Shown here: piece by piece, positions 32,423-41,788 of the stretch
How positions within the stretch are numbered: the first letter of the stretch is position 1
How the letters are laid out: each line of letters starts with the position of its first letter
Source of the DNA: Gammaproteobacteria bacterium
GTDB lineage: Bacteria > Pseudomonadota > Gammaproteobacteria > Ga0077536
DNA length: 44,097 nt
NCBI GenBank assembly: GCA_023257255.1
Contig: JALRCR010000008.1
Span: forward strand, 1-44,097
Reading direction: 5' to 3'
Notes under the pieces: generated by a model
The model's database searches: none
Seen by the model: only the letters and a program-made list of their open reading frames with translations
What the model was told of the DNA's origin: nothing
Made by a program: the position numbers and the translations under genes

Positions 32423-33342
32423 GTCAGGCGACCGCAGTTCGCGGCCGCGTAAGCGTCGCAGCGATCGAGAAAATTACGGGTGGTCTTGGGCATCGGGACG
32501 CGCGCGAAGGCCACCCATTCAACGATTTTCTTGCCTTCCCGAATGATGTCCAAACCGCGAGCGCCGCACTCGCTGCCCCCCTGATCAGCCAGCGGTTCGA
32601 AGTGGTACAACTCATCGCCAGTCGCCACAAACTCGGGCCAGACGTTGAAAATCGACGGGTCGGTTTTCATGGTTTCGCTTTCCAGTTTCGCGGCCTGCGC
32701 ATAGGCCACGATGCACTGGCGGATCCCGCGGAACTGCGCCAGCGGTGCGAAGGTTTCGATCAGCTTGTCGGCAATCTGGTCGATGGCCGTCATGGTCAGC
32801 GCGATTTTGATGTAGCGGCTTTCGTAGAAATCCGCGATCGGCATGTAGAAGGCTTTTAGCGGCTCGCCCCAGAGTTCGTCCAGACCTTCTTCGCCGCTGT
32901 AGTGGCGCACCTGTTTACCCAGATCGAAGGCTTCGAGAAAACAGGCTTCGCATTCGCGCAGCAGTTCGTTGTCGTAGTGGATTTCAATCCCGCGCTGACG
33001 CAGTTCGAACAGGATGTTGAAGATGTCGGAACCGCGATTCAGCAGCGCTCCCGCCAGCATCGCCGCATTCACGCGCCGTCGCCGGGGTTCGGTCTGACGG
33101 TTGTAGGCTTCCCGGGCGTGCTTCAGCTTGTAGCCCGGCGTATTGATGCCGGATTCGGTGTGGTGGAAGACCCGCTTCGTGAGCTGATCGATCAGTTCGC
33201 GGCGGGCCACTTCTTCGTTCTGCGGCACGTCGTAAAACCTGATCCAGTAGCCATCAAACCAGATGCATCGCTTGCCATCGACCTCGCGAATCGTCCCGTT
33301 TGGAACGAGGGTGGTCATGCTTGCGGGCATCTCGGCCTTCAT
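32419..33342 (-). CDS. protein of unknown function, first gene of the LhgO operon
   Basis: Not recognised. The ATG at 33340-33342 (MKAEMPASMTTLV) has GGAGA 8 nt upstream; a second ATG at 33358-33360 is also plausible. The 307-residue product is soluble and largely helical, with a charged block (REAYNRQTEPRRRRVNAA) near residue 90-110, an acidic/aromatic stretch around DNELLRECEACFLEAFDLG, and many Tyr and Glu residues. No signal peptide, membrane segment or metal motif is clear. It is translationally coupled to the GlcD-like gene, which implies a role with those flavoenzymes, such as a partner subunit, an electron-transfer adaptor or a pathway enzyme. None of these can be chosen from sequence. 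Confidence 0.75.
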   Translation of the reverse strand: MKAEMPASMTTLVPNGTIREVDGKRCIWFDGYWIRFYDVPQNEEVARRELIDQLTKRVFHHTESGINTPGYKLKHAREAYNRQTEPRRRRVNAAMLAGALLNRGSDIFNILFELRQRGIEIHYDNELLRECEACFLEAFDLGKQVRHYSGEEGLDELWGEPLKAFYMPIADFYESRYIKIALTMTAIDQIADKLIETFAPLAQFRGIRQCIVAYAQAAKLESETMKTDPSIFNVWPEFVATGDELYHFEPLADQGGSECGARGLDIIREGKKIVEWVAFARVPMPKTTRNFLDRCDAYAAANCGRLT

Positions 33343-33583
33343 CTGGGATTCTCCGGACATACAGCCTCGATCCTGGACAACGATGAGGGGTAGGCGGCGG
33401 TCGGGGGACCGGACCCGTCTGTCTGCGGGGCTGGCCCCGCGCCGTGTTGGGCGCCGATCATACAAACAAGCGGCGCCGGCCGGGATAGCCGGCCGGCGGA
33501 TATTTCCGCATCGCACCATCTAGCTTCAAGCCCATGCCCTCGTGCTATAAGCGACGCCCCTAGCCGCTTCCGGGAGCGCCCCG

Positions 33584-34030
33584 ATGACCAGCACCACCCA
33601 GCCTGCCGCCGTGACCCGCGCCGCATTCGGTCACTTCCTGTCGATTCCGCTGCGCTGGAACGACATGGACCCCTACCGCCACATGAACAACGCGCGTTAT
33701 CACGCGTTTTTCGACTCGGTCATCATGCACTACCTGACGGTGGTCGGTGGCTTTGATCTGCTGGACGGCCCGGTCGTGCCCTTCACGGTCGAGAACTGCT
33801 GCCGTTTTCATCGCGGCTTTGCTTTTCCGGATGTCGTGGAGGCCGGGCTCAGCGTGGCGCGCCTTGGCAACAGCAGCGTGCGTTACGAGATGGGGCTGTT
33901 CCGCGCGGGTGATGAGGCCGTCTACGCCACCGGCTATTTTGTGGACGTGTTCGTGGACCGCATCAGCAACCAGCCCCAAGCCATTCCGGCCGCAATCAGA
34001 GCCCATCTGGCCCGTCTTTGCGCGGCCTGA
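33584..34030 (+). CDS. hotdog-fold acyl-CoA thioesterase (4HBT-like)
   Basis: A 148-residue single-hotdog protein. RWNDMDPYRHMNNARYHAFF (about 25-44) is the YbgC/4HBT-type active-site region with its Asp, the following long helix and the N-terminal hydrophobic strand. VVPFTVENCCRFHRGFAFPD and YATGYFVDVFVDR complete the sheet. It would hydrolyse an acyl-CoA to acid and CoA. It is transcribed in the same direction as the racemase gene, 55 bp upstream of it, and opposite to the LhgO operon. It may release CoA from a dead-end acyl-CoA. Confidence 0.85.
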   Translation: MTSTTQPAAVTRAAFGHFLSIPLRWNDMDPYRHMNNARYHAFFDSVIMHYLTVVGGFDLLDGPVVPFTVENCCRFHRGFAFPDVVEAGLSVARLGNSSVRYEMGLFRAGDEAVYATGYFVDVFVDRISNQPQAIPAAIRAHLARLCAA

Positions 34031-34085
34031 TGCCGCTAGAATCGGCCGCACCGTTTACCACCACCGCGAGCGAGGAGCGCTGTCC

Positions 34086-35243
34086 ATGGGACCATTGCAA
34101 GGCGTAAAAATTGTTGAGTTTGCCGGCATCGGGCCCGGCCCCCTGTGCGGCATGATGCTGGCGGATCTGGGCGCCGAGGTGCTGCGCATTGACCGCAAGA
34201 ATCCGGTCCGGCACTACGCCGGACAGAAATGGGATTCCTATAACCCCGGCCGCTTTGGCGTGCTGAATCGCGGCAAGCAATCGGTCACCCTCGACCTCAA
34301 AAGCCCCGACGGCATCGCCGCCGCGCTGCGGCTGATTGAACGGGCAGACGCGCTGATCGATCCCTTCCGTCCGGGCGTGATGGAAAAACTCGGGCTCGGT
34401 CCCGAGGTCTGCCTTGCGCGCAATCCCAAACTGGTCTTTGGTCGCATGACCGGCTTTGGTCAGGACGGTCCGCTGGCGTTGGCCGCCGGCCACGATCTCA
34501 ACTACATCGCGCTGTCCGGCGCCTTGCACATCATCGGCCGCCCCAACGAGAAACCCGTGCCGCCGATCAACTACGTCGGCGATTACGGCGGCGGCGCCTG
34601 CATGCTGGCGCTGGGCCTGACTGCGGCGCTGTTTGAAGCGCGCGGCTCAGGCAAAGGTCAGGTGATTGATTGCGCGATGAGCGAAGGATCGGGCGTGCTC
34701 GCCGCCATGATGTACGGCATGCACGCGCAGGGCGCCTGGCAGCCGAAGGGTCGCAATCGCATCGACGGCGGCGCGCACTTCTACGACGTTTACGAGTGCA
34801 GCGACGGCAAGTTCATCACCCTCGCGCCGGCCGAACCGCAGTTCTACGCCCTGCTGCTCGACCTGCTGGACATCCACGACGAAGACCTGCGGAAGGAGCA
34901 GATGAACGTCGACCGCTGGCCGGCATTCAAGGCCCGCTTCGAGGCGATTTTCAAAACCCGCACGCGGGACGACTGGTGCGCGTTGCTGGAAGGCACCGAC
35001 GTCTGCTTCGCCCCGATGCTCGACTTCGACGAAGCGCCACAGCACCCGCACAACGTGGCGCGCAAGGCGTTCATCGAGATCGACGGCGTGACCCAACCGG
35101 CGCCCACGCCGCGCTTCAGTCGCACCGTCAACGAAGTGCGCGGAAGGCCGCCGGAAGCCGGCGAAAACAACCGCGAAGCCCTGGCTGCCTGGGGCTTCGC
35201 GGGTGCTGAAATCGAGGCGCTGATCGCGAACGGAACGGTCTAG
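34086..35243 (+). CDS. alpha-methylacyl-CoA racemase (family III CoA-transferase fold)
   Basis: Start at ATG 34086 behind GAGGAG; 385 residues. The family III fold opens with VKIVEFAGIGPGPLCGMMLADLGA. Racemase-specific residues line up with the M. tuberculosis MCR enzyme: His136 (AGHDLNY), Asp166 (YVGDYGGG) and Glu250 (APAEPQFY), equivalent to its His126, Asp156 and Glu241. The AEPQFY block separates racemases from true CoA-transferases. It interconverts 2R- and 2S-methylacyl-CoA, which beta-oxidation of isoprenoid or sterol side chains requires. Its stop is 4 bp from that of the convergent acyl-CoA ligase. Confidence 0.92.
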   Translation: MGPLQGVKIVEFAGIGPGPLCGMMLADLGAEVLRIDRKNPVRHYAGQKWDSYNPGRFGVLNRGKQSVTLDLKSPDGIAAALRLIERADALIDPFRPGVMEKLGLGPEVCLARNPKLVFGRMTGFGQDGPLALAAGHDLNYIALSGALHIIGRPNEKPVPPINYVGDYGGGACMLALGLTAALFEARGSGKGQVIDCAMSEGSGVLAAMMYGMHAQGAWQPKGRNRIDGGAHFYDVYECSDGKFITLAPAEPQFYALLLDLLDIHDEDLRKEQMNVDRWPAFKARFEAIFKTRTRDDWCALLEGTDVCFAPMLDFDEAPQHPHNVARKAFIEIDGVTQPAPTPRFSRTVNEVRGRPPEAGENNREALAAWGFAGAEIEALIANGTV

Positions 35244-35247
35244 CGTC

Positions 35248-36888
35248 TCAGGCGGAGGCGTCTGGCAGCCGGTAGTCTGCGAGACGCTTGCGCAGTTCGA
35301 GCTTGCTCAGCTTGCCGGTAGCGGTGTGCGGCAGTTCGTCGACAAAGACCACATCGTCAGGCAACCACCATTTGGCAACGCGCTCGCCCAGCCAGCTAAT
35401 CAAATCTGCCGGCACGACGGCGACGCCCGACTTCTTCACCACCACCAGCAGCGGGCGCTCCTGCCACTTCGGGTGCGGCACGCCGATCACCGCCGCCTCC
35501 GCCACTGCCGGGTGACCCATCGCGGCGTTTTCCAGATCGATCGAACTGATCCATTCGCCGCCCGATTTGATCACATCCTTGGCCCGGTCGGTGATCCGCA
35601 TGAAGCCGTTGGGGTCGATGCTGCAGATGTCGCCGGTCACAAACCAGCCGTCCGCTTCGTGCGCGCCGCCCTGCCCGTCCAGGCGGTAATAGTCGCGGCA
35701 CACCCACAGTCCACGCACTTTCAGGGCGCCTACCTGTTGACCGTCCCACGGCAGTTCACGGTTGTCTTCATCGGTGATCTTGAGTTCCACACCGGGCAGC
35801 GCACGGCCCTGACTGAGCAGTTGCTCGCTGCGCGCCGCGCCGCCGAGCGCAGCGGTCTCCGGCGTATCGGCGTTCACGGTGCCCAACGGGCTCATTTCCG
35901 TCATGCCCCAGGCGTGGAGCACCTTCACCCCATGCCGGTCGCGGAAGGCTTCGATCATCGACAGCGGACAGGCCGAGCCGCCGATTACAAAACGCGACAA
36001 GGGGGCGAGCGAGCGCCCGGTCTGTGCAGCGTAGTCGAGCAGCGGTAAACAGACCGTGGGGACGCCGGCCGAGACCGTCACGCCTTCGCCGGTGATGAGG
36101 TCGGCCAGCACCTCGGGCGCCGAGAGCCGGGGACCGGGGAATACCAGCTTCGCGCCCACCAGCACCGCCGCAAAAGGCAGTCCCCAGGCGTTCACATGGA
36201 ACATCGGCACAATCGGCAGCACGCCGTCATTGGCCGAGAGATTGACGGCGTCGGGCAGCGCCGCGGTGTAGGCCATCATCACCGCCGAACGATGGTTGTA
36301 GAGCACACCCTTGGGATTGCCGGTGGTGCCGGAGGTGTAGCACAGGCCGCTCGCGGTGCGTTCGTCCAGCGCTGGCCACTCGAAATCGTCGCGCTGGCCG
36401 GCCAGCAGGGTTTCGTAGCAGTGGACGTTGGGTAACGAGGTCGCGGGCATGTGCGCAGCGTCGGTCATCACGACATACCCCCGCACGCCGGGGCACTGCG
36501 CGGCAATGGCTTCCAGCTTGCCCACAAACGCCAGGTCCACGAACACAAACTCGTCCTCGGCGTGGTTGATGATGTACTCGATCTGGGCGTCGAACAGCCG
36601 CGGATTGATGGTGTGACACACCCTGCCACTGCAGGAAATGGCGTAGTACAACTCCATGTGGCGATAGTCATTCCAGGCCAGCGTGCCGACGCGGGCGTCG
36701 GGGCTTGCCCCCAGCGCGCCGAGCGCGTTTGCCAACTGCCGCGCGCGCCGGAAGCAGTCCGCATAGGTGTAGCGGTGTAGCGGGCTATCGGCGGTCACGG
36801 AAACAATCTGCCGGGCGGCATGGGAGCGCTCGCCGTGACGCATGATCATCGTCAGCGTCAGGGGCATGTCCATCATCAAACCTTGCAT
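35248..36888 (-). CDS. AMP-forming medium/long-chain acyl-CoA ligase
   Basis: Start at ATG 36886-36888 ([12 protein letters not shown]) with GAGAG upstream; 546 residues. ANL-superfamily motifs: P-loop [11 protein letters not shown] at 184-194, the WGMTEMSP adenylate motif near 330, [23 protein letters not shown] (hinge) and catalytic Lys526 in [28 protein letters not shown] fits the medium- and long-chain FadD-like branch. It makes acyl-CoA from a free acid using ATP. It is convergent with the racemase gene and divergent from pyrC. With the racemase and thioesterase, it forms a compact acyl-CoA activation and epimerisation cluster. Confidence 0.94.
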   Translation of the reverse strand: MQGLMMDMPLTLTMIMRHGERSHAARQIVSVTADSPLHRYTYADCFRRARQLANALGALGASPDARVGTLAWNDYRHMELYYAISCSGRVCHTINPRLFDAQIEYIINHAEDEFVFVDLAFVGKLEAIAAQCPGVRGYVVMTDAAHMPATSLPNVHCYETLLAGQRDDFEWPALDERTASGLCYTSGTTGNPKGVLYNHRSAVMMAYTAALPDAVNLSANDGVLPIVPMFHVNAWGLPFAAVLVGAKLVFPGPRLSAPEVLADLITGEGVTVSAGVPTVCLPLLDYAAQTGRSLAPLSRFVIGGSACPLSMIEAFRDRHGVKVLHAWGMTEMSPLGTVNADTPETAALGGAARSEQLLSQGRALPGVELKITDEDNRELPWDGQQVGALKVRGLWVCRDYYRLDGQGGAHEADGWFVTGDICSIDPNGFMRITDRAKDVIKSGGEWISSIDLENAAMGHPAVAEAAVIGVPHPKWQERPLLVVVKKSGVAVVPADLISWLGERVAKWWLPDDVVFVDELPHTATGKLSKLELRKRLADYRLPDASA

Positions 36889-36970
36889 GGGGCAACTCTC
36901 GCTGGGAAATGCCCGCATTCTAGCCGCGCTGGCCTGCCCGCCCATACGGGCTGCGTGCTAGAGTCCGGCC

Positions 36971-38020
36971 ATGACCACGTTAAGCCTGACTCTGCGCCGT
37001 CCTGACGACTGGCACGTTCACTTGCGCGACCAGCAGATGCTGGCCGCCGTTCTGCCGCACACCGCCCGCCAGTTCGGCCGGGCCATCGTGATGCCTAACC
37101 TGAAGCCGCCGGTCACCACCACGGCGCAGGCAGCAGCCTATCGACAGCGGATTCTGGACGCCCTGCCCGCCGGCCTCGACTTCATGCCGCTCATGGCCTG
37201 CTATCTGACCGAAACCATCGACCCGGATGACCTCGCCCAAGGGCACGCGGCCGGCATCCTGACCGCGGCCAAGCTCTATCCGGCGGGGGCGACCACCAAC
37301 TCCGACGCCGGCGTACGCGACCTCGTTCGTATCTATCCGGTGCTTGAGCGCATGCAGAAAATCGGCATGCCGCTGTTGATTCACGGCGAAGTGGTGGATG
37401 CCGAAATCGATGTCTTTGACCGCGAGGCGGTGTTTATCGAACAGCACTTGATCCCGCTGCGCGCGGCTTTTCCGGCCCTGAAAATCGTCTTCGAGCACAT
37501 CACCACCCGCGAGGGCGTGCAGTACGTGGAAACCGCCGAGGGCCCGACCGCCGCCACCATCACGCCGCATCACCTGATGATCAACCGCAACGCCATGTTC
37601 GAGCGCGGCATCCGTCCGCACATGTACTGCCTGCCGGTGGCCAAGCGGGAAGTGCACCGGCTCGCGCTGCGGGCCGCCGCCACGTCGGGCAATGCGCGGT
37701 TTTTTCTGGGCACCGACTCCGCCCCGCATCTGCGGCACCTGAAAGAGCATGACTGCGGCTGCGCGGGGGTATTCAACGCCCCGGATGCGCTGGCCTGCTA
37801 TGCGCAGGTGTTTGACGAAGAACAACGGCTCGACCGGCTGGAAGGCTTTGCCTCGCTGTTCGGCCCGGCCTTCTACGGCCTGCCGGTGAATGACGACAAA
37901 ATTACCCTGCTGAAAAACGCGCTGGAAAGCGCGGAGAACTGGCCGACGCCAGACGGTCCGGTGCGCTGCTTCGAACCACCCGGTGGGCTCCACTGGCAGG
38001 TCGTACGCGACTACGTCTGA
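36971..38020 (+). CDS. pyrC: dihydroorotase, type II
   Basis: A 349-residue enzyme of pyrimidine synthesis that cyclises carbamoyl-aspartate to dihydroorotate. The binuclear zinc site matches E. coli PyrC shifted by one: His15 and His17 in DWHVHLRD, carboxylated Lys101 in AAKLYPAGATTNSDAG, His138 in IHGE, His176 in FEHITT, and Asp249 in GTDSAPH. Length is normal. It is followed 10 nt later by bioA in the same direction, so the two may share a transcript although the pathways are unrelated. Confidence 0.97.
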   Translation: MTTLSLTLRRPDDWHVHLRDQQMLAAVLPHTARQFGRAIVMPNLKPPVTTTAQAAAYRQRILDALPAGLDFMPLMACYLTETIDPDDLAQGHAAGILTAAKLYPAGATTNSDAGVRDLVRIYPVLERMQKIGMPLLIHGEVVDAEIDVFDREAVFIEQHLIPLRAAFPALKIVFEHITTREGVQYVETAEGPTAATITPHHLMINRNAMFERGIRPHMYCLPVAKREVHRLALRAAATSGNARFFLGTDSAPHLRHLKEHDCGCAGVFNAPDALACYAQVFDEEQRLDRLEGFASLFGPAFYGLPVNDDKITLLKNALESAENWPTPDGPVRCFEPPGGLHWQVVRDYV

Positions 38021-38030
38021 GGTCGCCAGC

Positions 38031-39317
38031 ATGTTGACTGCGGACGCGCTCATCGCGCTCGACCGGGCGCACGTCTTTCACCCCTACAGCACGTTTATCA
38101 ATCCGCCACCGGTATTCCCGGTCGCCAGCGCGCGCGGCGTGCGCATCACGCTATCTGACGGCCGGGAACTGATCGACGGCATGTCGTCATGGTGGTCGGT
38201 CATTCACGGCTACAACGCGCCCGCCATCAACGCCGCCCTGCACGATCAAATCGAGCGGATGTCGCATGTGATGTTCGGCGGTCTGACCCACGAACCGGCG
38301 GTGCTGCTGGCCGAAACGCTGGCCCGCATCACGCCCCCCGGACTTGAGGCGGTGTTCTTCGCCGACTCGGGCTCGGTGTCGGTCGAAGTGGCCATCAAAA
38401 TGGCCCTGCAATGCCAGATTTCGCGCGGCAAGCCCGCCAAGCGGCGCCTGCTGACGGTGCGCGGCGGCTACCACGGCGACACCTTCGGCGCGATGGCGGT
38501 CTGTGATCCGGTGACCGGCATGCATTCGCTGTTCACCGGCAGCCTGAGCCAGCAGTTGTTTGCACCGCGGCCCGCCGTCCGGTTCGGCGAGGAATGGTCG
38601 AACGCCGACATCGCGGAACTTGCCACTCTGCTCGTGGCGCAGGCCGACGAGATCGCCGCCGTGATCGTCGAACCGATTGTGCAGGGCGCAGGCGGCATGT
38701 GGTTTTACCACCCGGCCTGGCTCACCGCGCTACGCGCGCTGTGCGATGCGCACGATGTGCTGCTGATCGCGGACGAAATCGCGACCGGCTTCGGGCGCAG
38801 CGGCAAGCTCTTTGCCTGCGAACACAGCGACGTGGCGCCCGACATTCTCTGCCTCGGCAAAGCCCTGACCGGCGGCTACATGACGCTCGCGGCGACGCTC
38901 ACTACCCGCGCGGTCGCGGAGAGTATCTCCAGCGGCGAGCCGGGCGTGTTCATGCATGGACCAACCTTCATGGCCAACCCGCTCGCCTGCCGCGCGGCGC
39001 TGGCCAGCATTGAATTGCTGCTGGCCGGCGACTGGCAGGGTCGCGTCGCGGCAATCGCGCGCGGCCTGCAGGCGGGGCTCGCGCCCTGCCGGGAGCTGCC
39101 GCAGGTGGCGGATGTGCGGGTGCTGGGCGCGATCGGGGTGGTGGAACTCAAACGGCCCGTCGATATGCGGACGATCCCCGAGGCCTTCGTCAGCCGCGGG
39201 GTGTGGGTTCGTCCCTTCGGTCGACTGGTCTACGTGATGCCGGCTTACATCATGAGTCCCGACGATCTGGCAACGCTCTGTCGCGCGATCGTCGAGGTCG
39301 TTCACGCGCTGGACTAG
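38031..39317 (+). CDS. bioA: adenosylmethionine-8-amino-7-oxononanoate aminotransferase
   Basis: A 428-residue class III PLP aminotransferase in biotin synthesis. It starts at ATG 38031; ribosome-site match is weak (GAGG within ctgaggtcgcc). BioA-specific features: HVFHPYS at 14-20, GMSSWWSVIHGYNAP at 50-64, HVMFGGLTHEPA at 79-90, and FFADSGSVSVEVAIKMA. PLP-site residues are Asp248 (IADEIATGFGRSG) and Lys277 (LGKALTGGYM). No other bio genes are in the window. Its TAG shares the palindrome CTAG with the stop of the convergent ald gene. Confidence 0.96.
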   Translation: MLTADALIALDRAHVFHPYSTFINPPPVFPVASARGVRITLSDGRELIDGMSSWWSVIHGYNAPAINAALHDQIERMSHVMFGGLTHEPAVLLAETLARITPPGLEAVFFADSGSVSVEVAIKMALQCQISRGKPAKRRLLTVRGGYHGDTFGAMAVCDPVTGMHSLFTGSLSQQLFAPRPAVRFGEEWSNADIAELATLLVAQADEIAAVIVEPIVQGAGGMWFYHPAWLTALRALCDAHDVLLIADEIATGFGRSGKLFACEHSDVAPDILCLGKALTGGYMTLAATLTTRAVAESISSGEPGVFMHGPTFMANPLACRAALASIELLLAGDWQGRVAAIARGLQAGLAPCRELPQVADVRVLGAIGVVELKRPVDMRTIPEAFVSRGVWVRPFGRLVYVMPAYIMSPDDLATLCRAIVEVVHALD

Positions 39318-40426
39318 GCCGCCAGATCCGCCGGTGCGTGGGCGAGGCCAAGCGCCTCTGCGACCGCCGGATGCACCAGCTGCCCCCGACACACGTTGAG
39401 CCCGCGCGCGAGGTGCGGGTCGGCACGCAAGGCCGCCTGCCAGCCCGCATCCGCAAGTTTCAGCACAAACGGCAGGGTGGCGTTGTTGAGTGCGTAGGTC
39501 GAAGTGCGCGGCACGGCGCCGGGCATATTTGCCACGCAGTAATGCACCACGCCGTCGACGATGAAGGTGGGCTCCGCATGGGTGGTGGGCCGTGAGGTCT
39601 CGGCGCAGCCGCCCTGATCGATCGCCACATCCACGATGACGCTGCCCGGCTTCATCTTTTGCAGCAGTTCGCGGGTGATGAGTCTGGGCGCCGCAGCGCC
39701 CGGCACCAGCACCGCGCCGATCACCAGATCGGCTCGGGTCGCGTAGTGTTCCAGCGTCTCGCGCGTCGCGTAAATGGTGTTGAGCCGGCTGCCAAACTCG
39801 CCCGCCAGGCTGCGCAGTCGCGGCAGCGACTGGTCGAGGACCGTGACCTGCGCTTCCAGCCCCAGCGCCATGCGGATGGCGTTACCGCCGACCACCCCGC
39901 CGCCAATCACCAGCACCTCGGCCGCCGCCACGCCCGGCACACCGCCCAGCAGCAGGCCCGCGCCGCCCATGACTTTCTCCAGACAGCGCGCACCCGCCTG
40001 CACCGCGAGGCGCCCGGCCACTTCGCTCATGGGCGCCAGTAGCGGCAGGCTGCCATCGGCGGCAGTCACAGTTTCGTAGGCAATGGCGGTCGCGCCGCTC
40101 GCCATCAGGCCGCGCGCCTGTGCGGGGTCGGCGGCGAGGTGCAGATAGGTGAAGAGGACGTGATCGGCGTTCAGCAGGGCGACCTCGACCGGCTGCGGCT
40201 CTTTGACTTTCACGATCAGCTGCACGCCGGCGAAGACTTCCGCCGCCGTGTTCGCGATGGCGGCGCCGGCCGCGCGATAAGCCTCATCGCCCGCCCCGAT
40301 GCCGACGCCGGCGCCGGTCTCGACGAGTACCCGATGGCCGCGCGCCGTCAGTTCGCGCACGCTGGCAGGGGTCAAGCCGACCCGAAACTCGTTAGCCTTG
40401 ATTTCGCGTGGTACGCCAATATTCAT
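39314..40426 (-). CDS. ald: alanine dehydrogenase
   Basis: Start at ATG 40424-40426, behind CCGGAGG; 370 residues. [20 protein letters not shown] is the family N-terminus. Catalytic Lys75 (VKVKEP) and His96 (TYLHLA) are in the standard positions, and the NAD motif GGGVVG is at 175-180. It interconverts alanine with pyruvate and ammonia. It is divergent from an Lrp/AsnC-family gene, the classic arrangement of ald with its AldR/Lrp regulator. Confidence 0.97.
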   Translation of the reverse strand: MNIGVPREIKANEFRVGLTPASVRELTARGHRVLVETGAGVGIGAGDEAYRAAGAAIANTAAEVFAGVQLIVKVKEPQPVEVALLNADHVLFTYLHLAADPAQARGLMASGATAIAYETVTAADGSLPLLAPMSEVAGRLAVQAGARCLEKVMGGAGLLLGGVPGVAAAEVLVIGGGVVGGNAIRMALGLEAQVTVLDQSLPRLRSLAGEFGSRLNTIYATRETLEHYATRADLVIGAVLVPGAAAPRLITRELLQKMKPGSVIVDVAIDQGGCAETSRPTTHAEPTFIVDGVVHYCVANMPGAVPRTSTYALNNATLPFVLKLADAGWQAALRADPHLARGLNVCRGQLVHPAVAEALGLAHAPADLAA

Positions 40427-40563
40427 CGCTGCCTCCGGGGGCCGTGTCTGGGATGGGCTTAGCCTAGACAGGCTGGCGCCGCAGGTGCTTGCAATCTGCG
40501 ACTTCATACGGCGTTATTCACAATCTATTGCCGAGTTTTTTTAGTTTGGCGCAGGAATCTTCC
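40427..40563. promoter_or_regulatory. divergent ald / Lrp-type regulator control region
   Basis: A 137-bp gap whose right half (40500-40560) is AT-rich for this genome, as expected of an Lrp-type binding region with divergent promoters. A small dyad AGCCT-N4-AGGCT is at 40461-40474. Exact promoter elements are unclear. Confidence 0.5.
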
Positions 40564-41055
40564 ATGACCATGCATTTCGACCGGATTGACCGAGCCATTT
40601 TGAGCGCCCTGCAGCGCGACGGACGTAGAAGCAATGTGGTGCTGGCAGAAGACGTCCATCTCTCGGAATCGGCCTGCCTGCGGCGGGTGCGCCAACTGGA
40701 GGATGCCGGGGTGATTGCCGGCTACGTGATGCTGGTAGACCAGCGGCGGGTGGGCTATCCGACCGATGTTTTCGTCCAAATCAGCCTGCACCGGCAACAG
40801 GGTGAGGATCTGGCGCGGTTCGAGGCGGCGGTGAAAGAGGTACCGGAAGTGATGGAGTGCTATCTGATGACGGGCGAAGCCGACTACCTGCTGCGGGTCA
40901 TCGTGGCGGATGCGGCGGATTTCGAGCGCCTGCACACCCAGCACCTGACCCGCTTGCCCGGCGTGGCGCGGGTCCATTCGAGCTTCGCCTTGCGCACGGT
41001 GGTCAAAAAAACCGAAATTCCCGTGCGTGAAAGCGCCGCCCCCGGTCCGCGATGA
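40564..41055 (+). CDS. Lrp/AsnC-family transcriptional regulator
   Basis: Start at ATG 40564 with CAGGA upstream; 163 residues. The N-terminal HTH reads DRIDRAILSALQRDGRRSN, then LSESACLRRVRQLEDAGVI. The C-terminal RAM ligand domain has VFVQISLHRQQGEDLARFE and the VMECYLMTGEADYLLRVIV strand typical of the family. It probably senses alanine or another amino acid and controls the divergent ald gene. Its stop overlaps the ATG of the next gene by 4 nt (ATGA). Confidence 0.94.
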   Translation: MTMHFDRIDRAILSALQRDGRRSNVVLAEDVHLSESACLRRVRQLEDAGVIAGYVMLVDQRRVGYPTDVFVQISLHRQQGEDLARFEAAVKEVPEVMECYLMTGEADYLLRVIVADAADFERLHTQHLTRLPGVARVHSSFALRTVVKKTEIPVRESAAPGPR

Positions 41056-41627
41056 GCACCGCCTACCGTCCGCCGCTGGCGCCCGACGTTGAGCGCGCGC
41101 TGGCGCGTTGGCCCCATGTGCCGGCGGCCTTCGGCTGGCTGGCGCTGGATCGCCGCGGCCGCTGGTCGGTGCCCGACGGCCGGATCACCCATCCGGGCAC
41201 CATCGCCTTCCTGCAAAGCCACTACGGCGCCGATGAACAGGGCCGCTGGTTCGTGCAAAACGGTCCGCAGCGGGCCTATGTCACGCTGGATCTCGCGCCC
41301 TGGGTCTTCAGCCTCGATGGCACGGGGGCCGTGGTCGCGTTCAACGGCCGGCGCATCGAGGCGCCCCGCACGCTGGTCGTCACCGACAGCGGCGACCTGC
41401 TGCTGATGACCGAAATCGGACTCGGCAATGTGCTCGACAAAGATCTTGCCCCCTTCATCGATCAGCTTGGGACGACGCCGGGCGGCGTCTCACCGCTCGC
41501 GGTACTGGCCGGCGAGGCCAGCGCGGCGCTGTGCTACCGGGGGCACATGCTCGCCCTTGAACGGCTGACGTCGGCGGCGCTGCCCGCTCGCTTCGGCTTC
41601 ACGCCGACACCGCAAGCCGCCGCTTAA
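41052..41627 (+). CDS. DUF2946-type protein of unknown function
   Basis: A 191-residue soluble protein, translationally coupled to the Lrp-type regulator by a 4-nt overlap. Blocks such as WPHVPAAFGWLALDRRGRW, then WFVQNGPQRAYVTLDLAPWV and LPARFGFTP, recall proteobacterial proteins annotated as DUF2946 family. No catalytic motif, signal peptide or membrane segment is seen. The coupling suggests it works with the regulator, perhaps in amino-acid metabolism; function is unknown. Confidence 0.75.
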   Translation: MSTAYRPPLAPDVERALARWPHVPAAFGWLALDRRGRWSVPDGRITHPGTIAFLQSHYGADEQGRWFVQNGPQRAYVTLDLAPWVFSLDGTGAVVAFNGRRIEAPRTLVVTDSGDLLLMTEIGLGNVLDKDLAPFIDQLGTTPGGVSPLAVLAGEASAALCYRGHMLALERLTSAALPARFGFTPTPQAAA

Positions 41628-41676
41628 GCCAAGGCCACTCAAACGCCCGGCTTGTGCCATGCGGCTTGCAAACCGG

Positions 41677-41706
41677 TTCATAAGTGCCTGCTCTTACGAA
41701 TACAAT
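41677..41706 (+). promoter_or_regulatory. sigma70-like promoter candidate for the GGDEF-cupin gene
   Basis: TTCATA (4 of 6), an 18-base spacer, then TACAAT (5 of 6). It lies 83 bp before the chosen start, in the 161-bp gap after the DUF2946-type gene. Confidence 0.55.
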
Positions 41707-41788
41707 GCGTTTCAACCCGCGACGCCTCCCCGCAGGCACGCATGGCCTCTCACATTGCCGGATGAGCCGATCAGTCTCAGGAGCAGGA

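Noticed and set aside
33474-33498. Perfect CGCCGGCC/GGCCGGCG dyad in the gap before the thioesterase gene
   Set aside because: Simple GC-only arms are expected by chance in this composition; no U-tract or positional logic.
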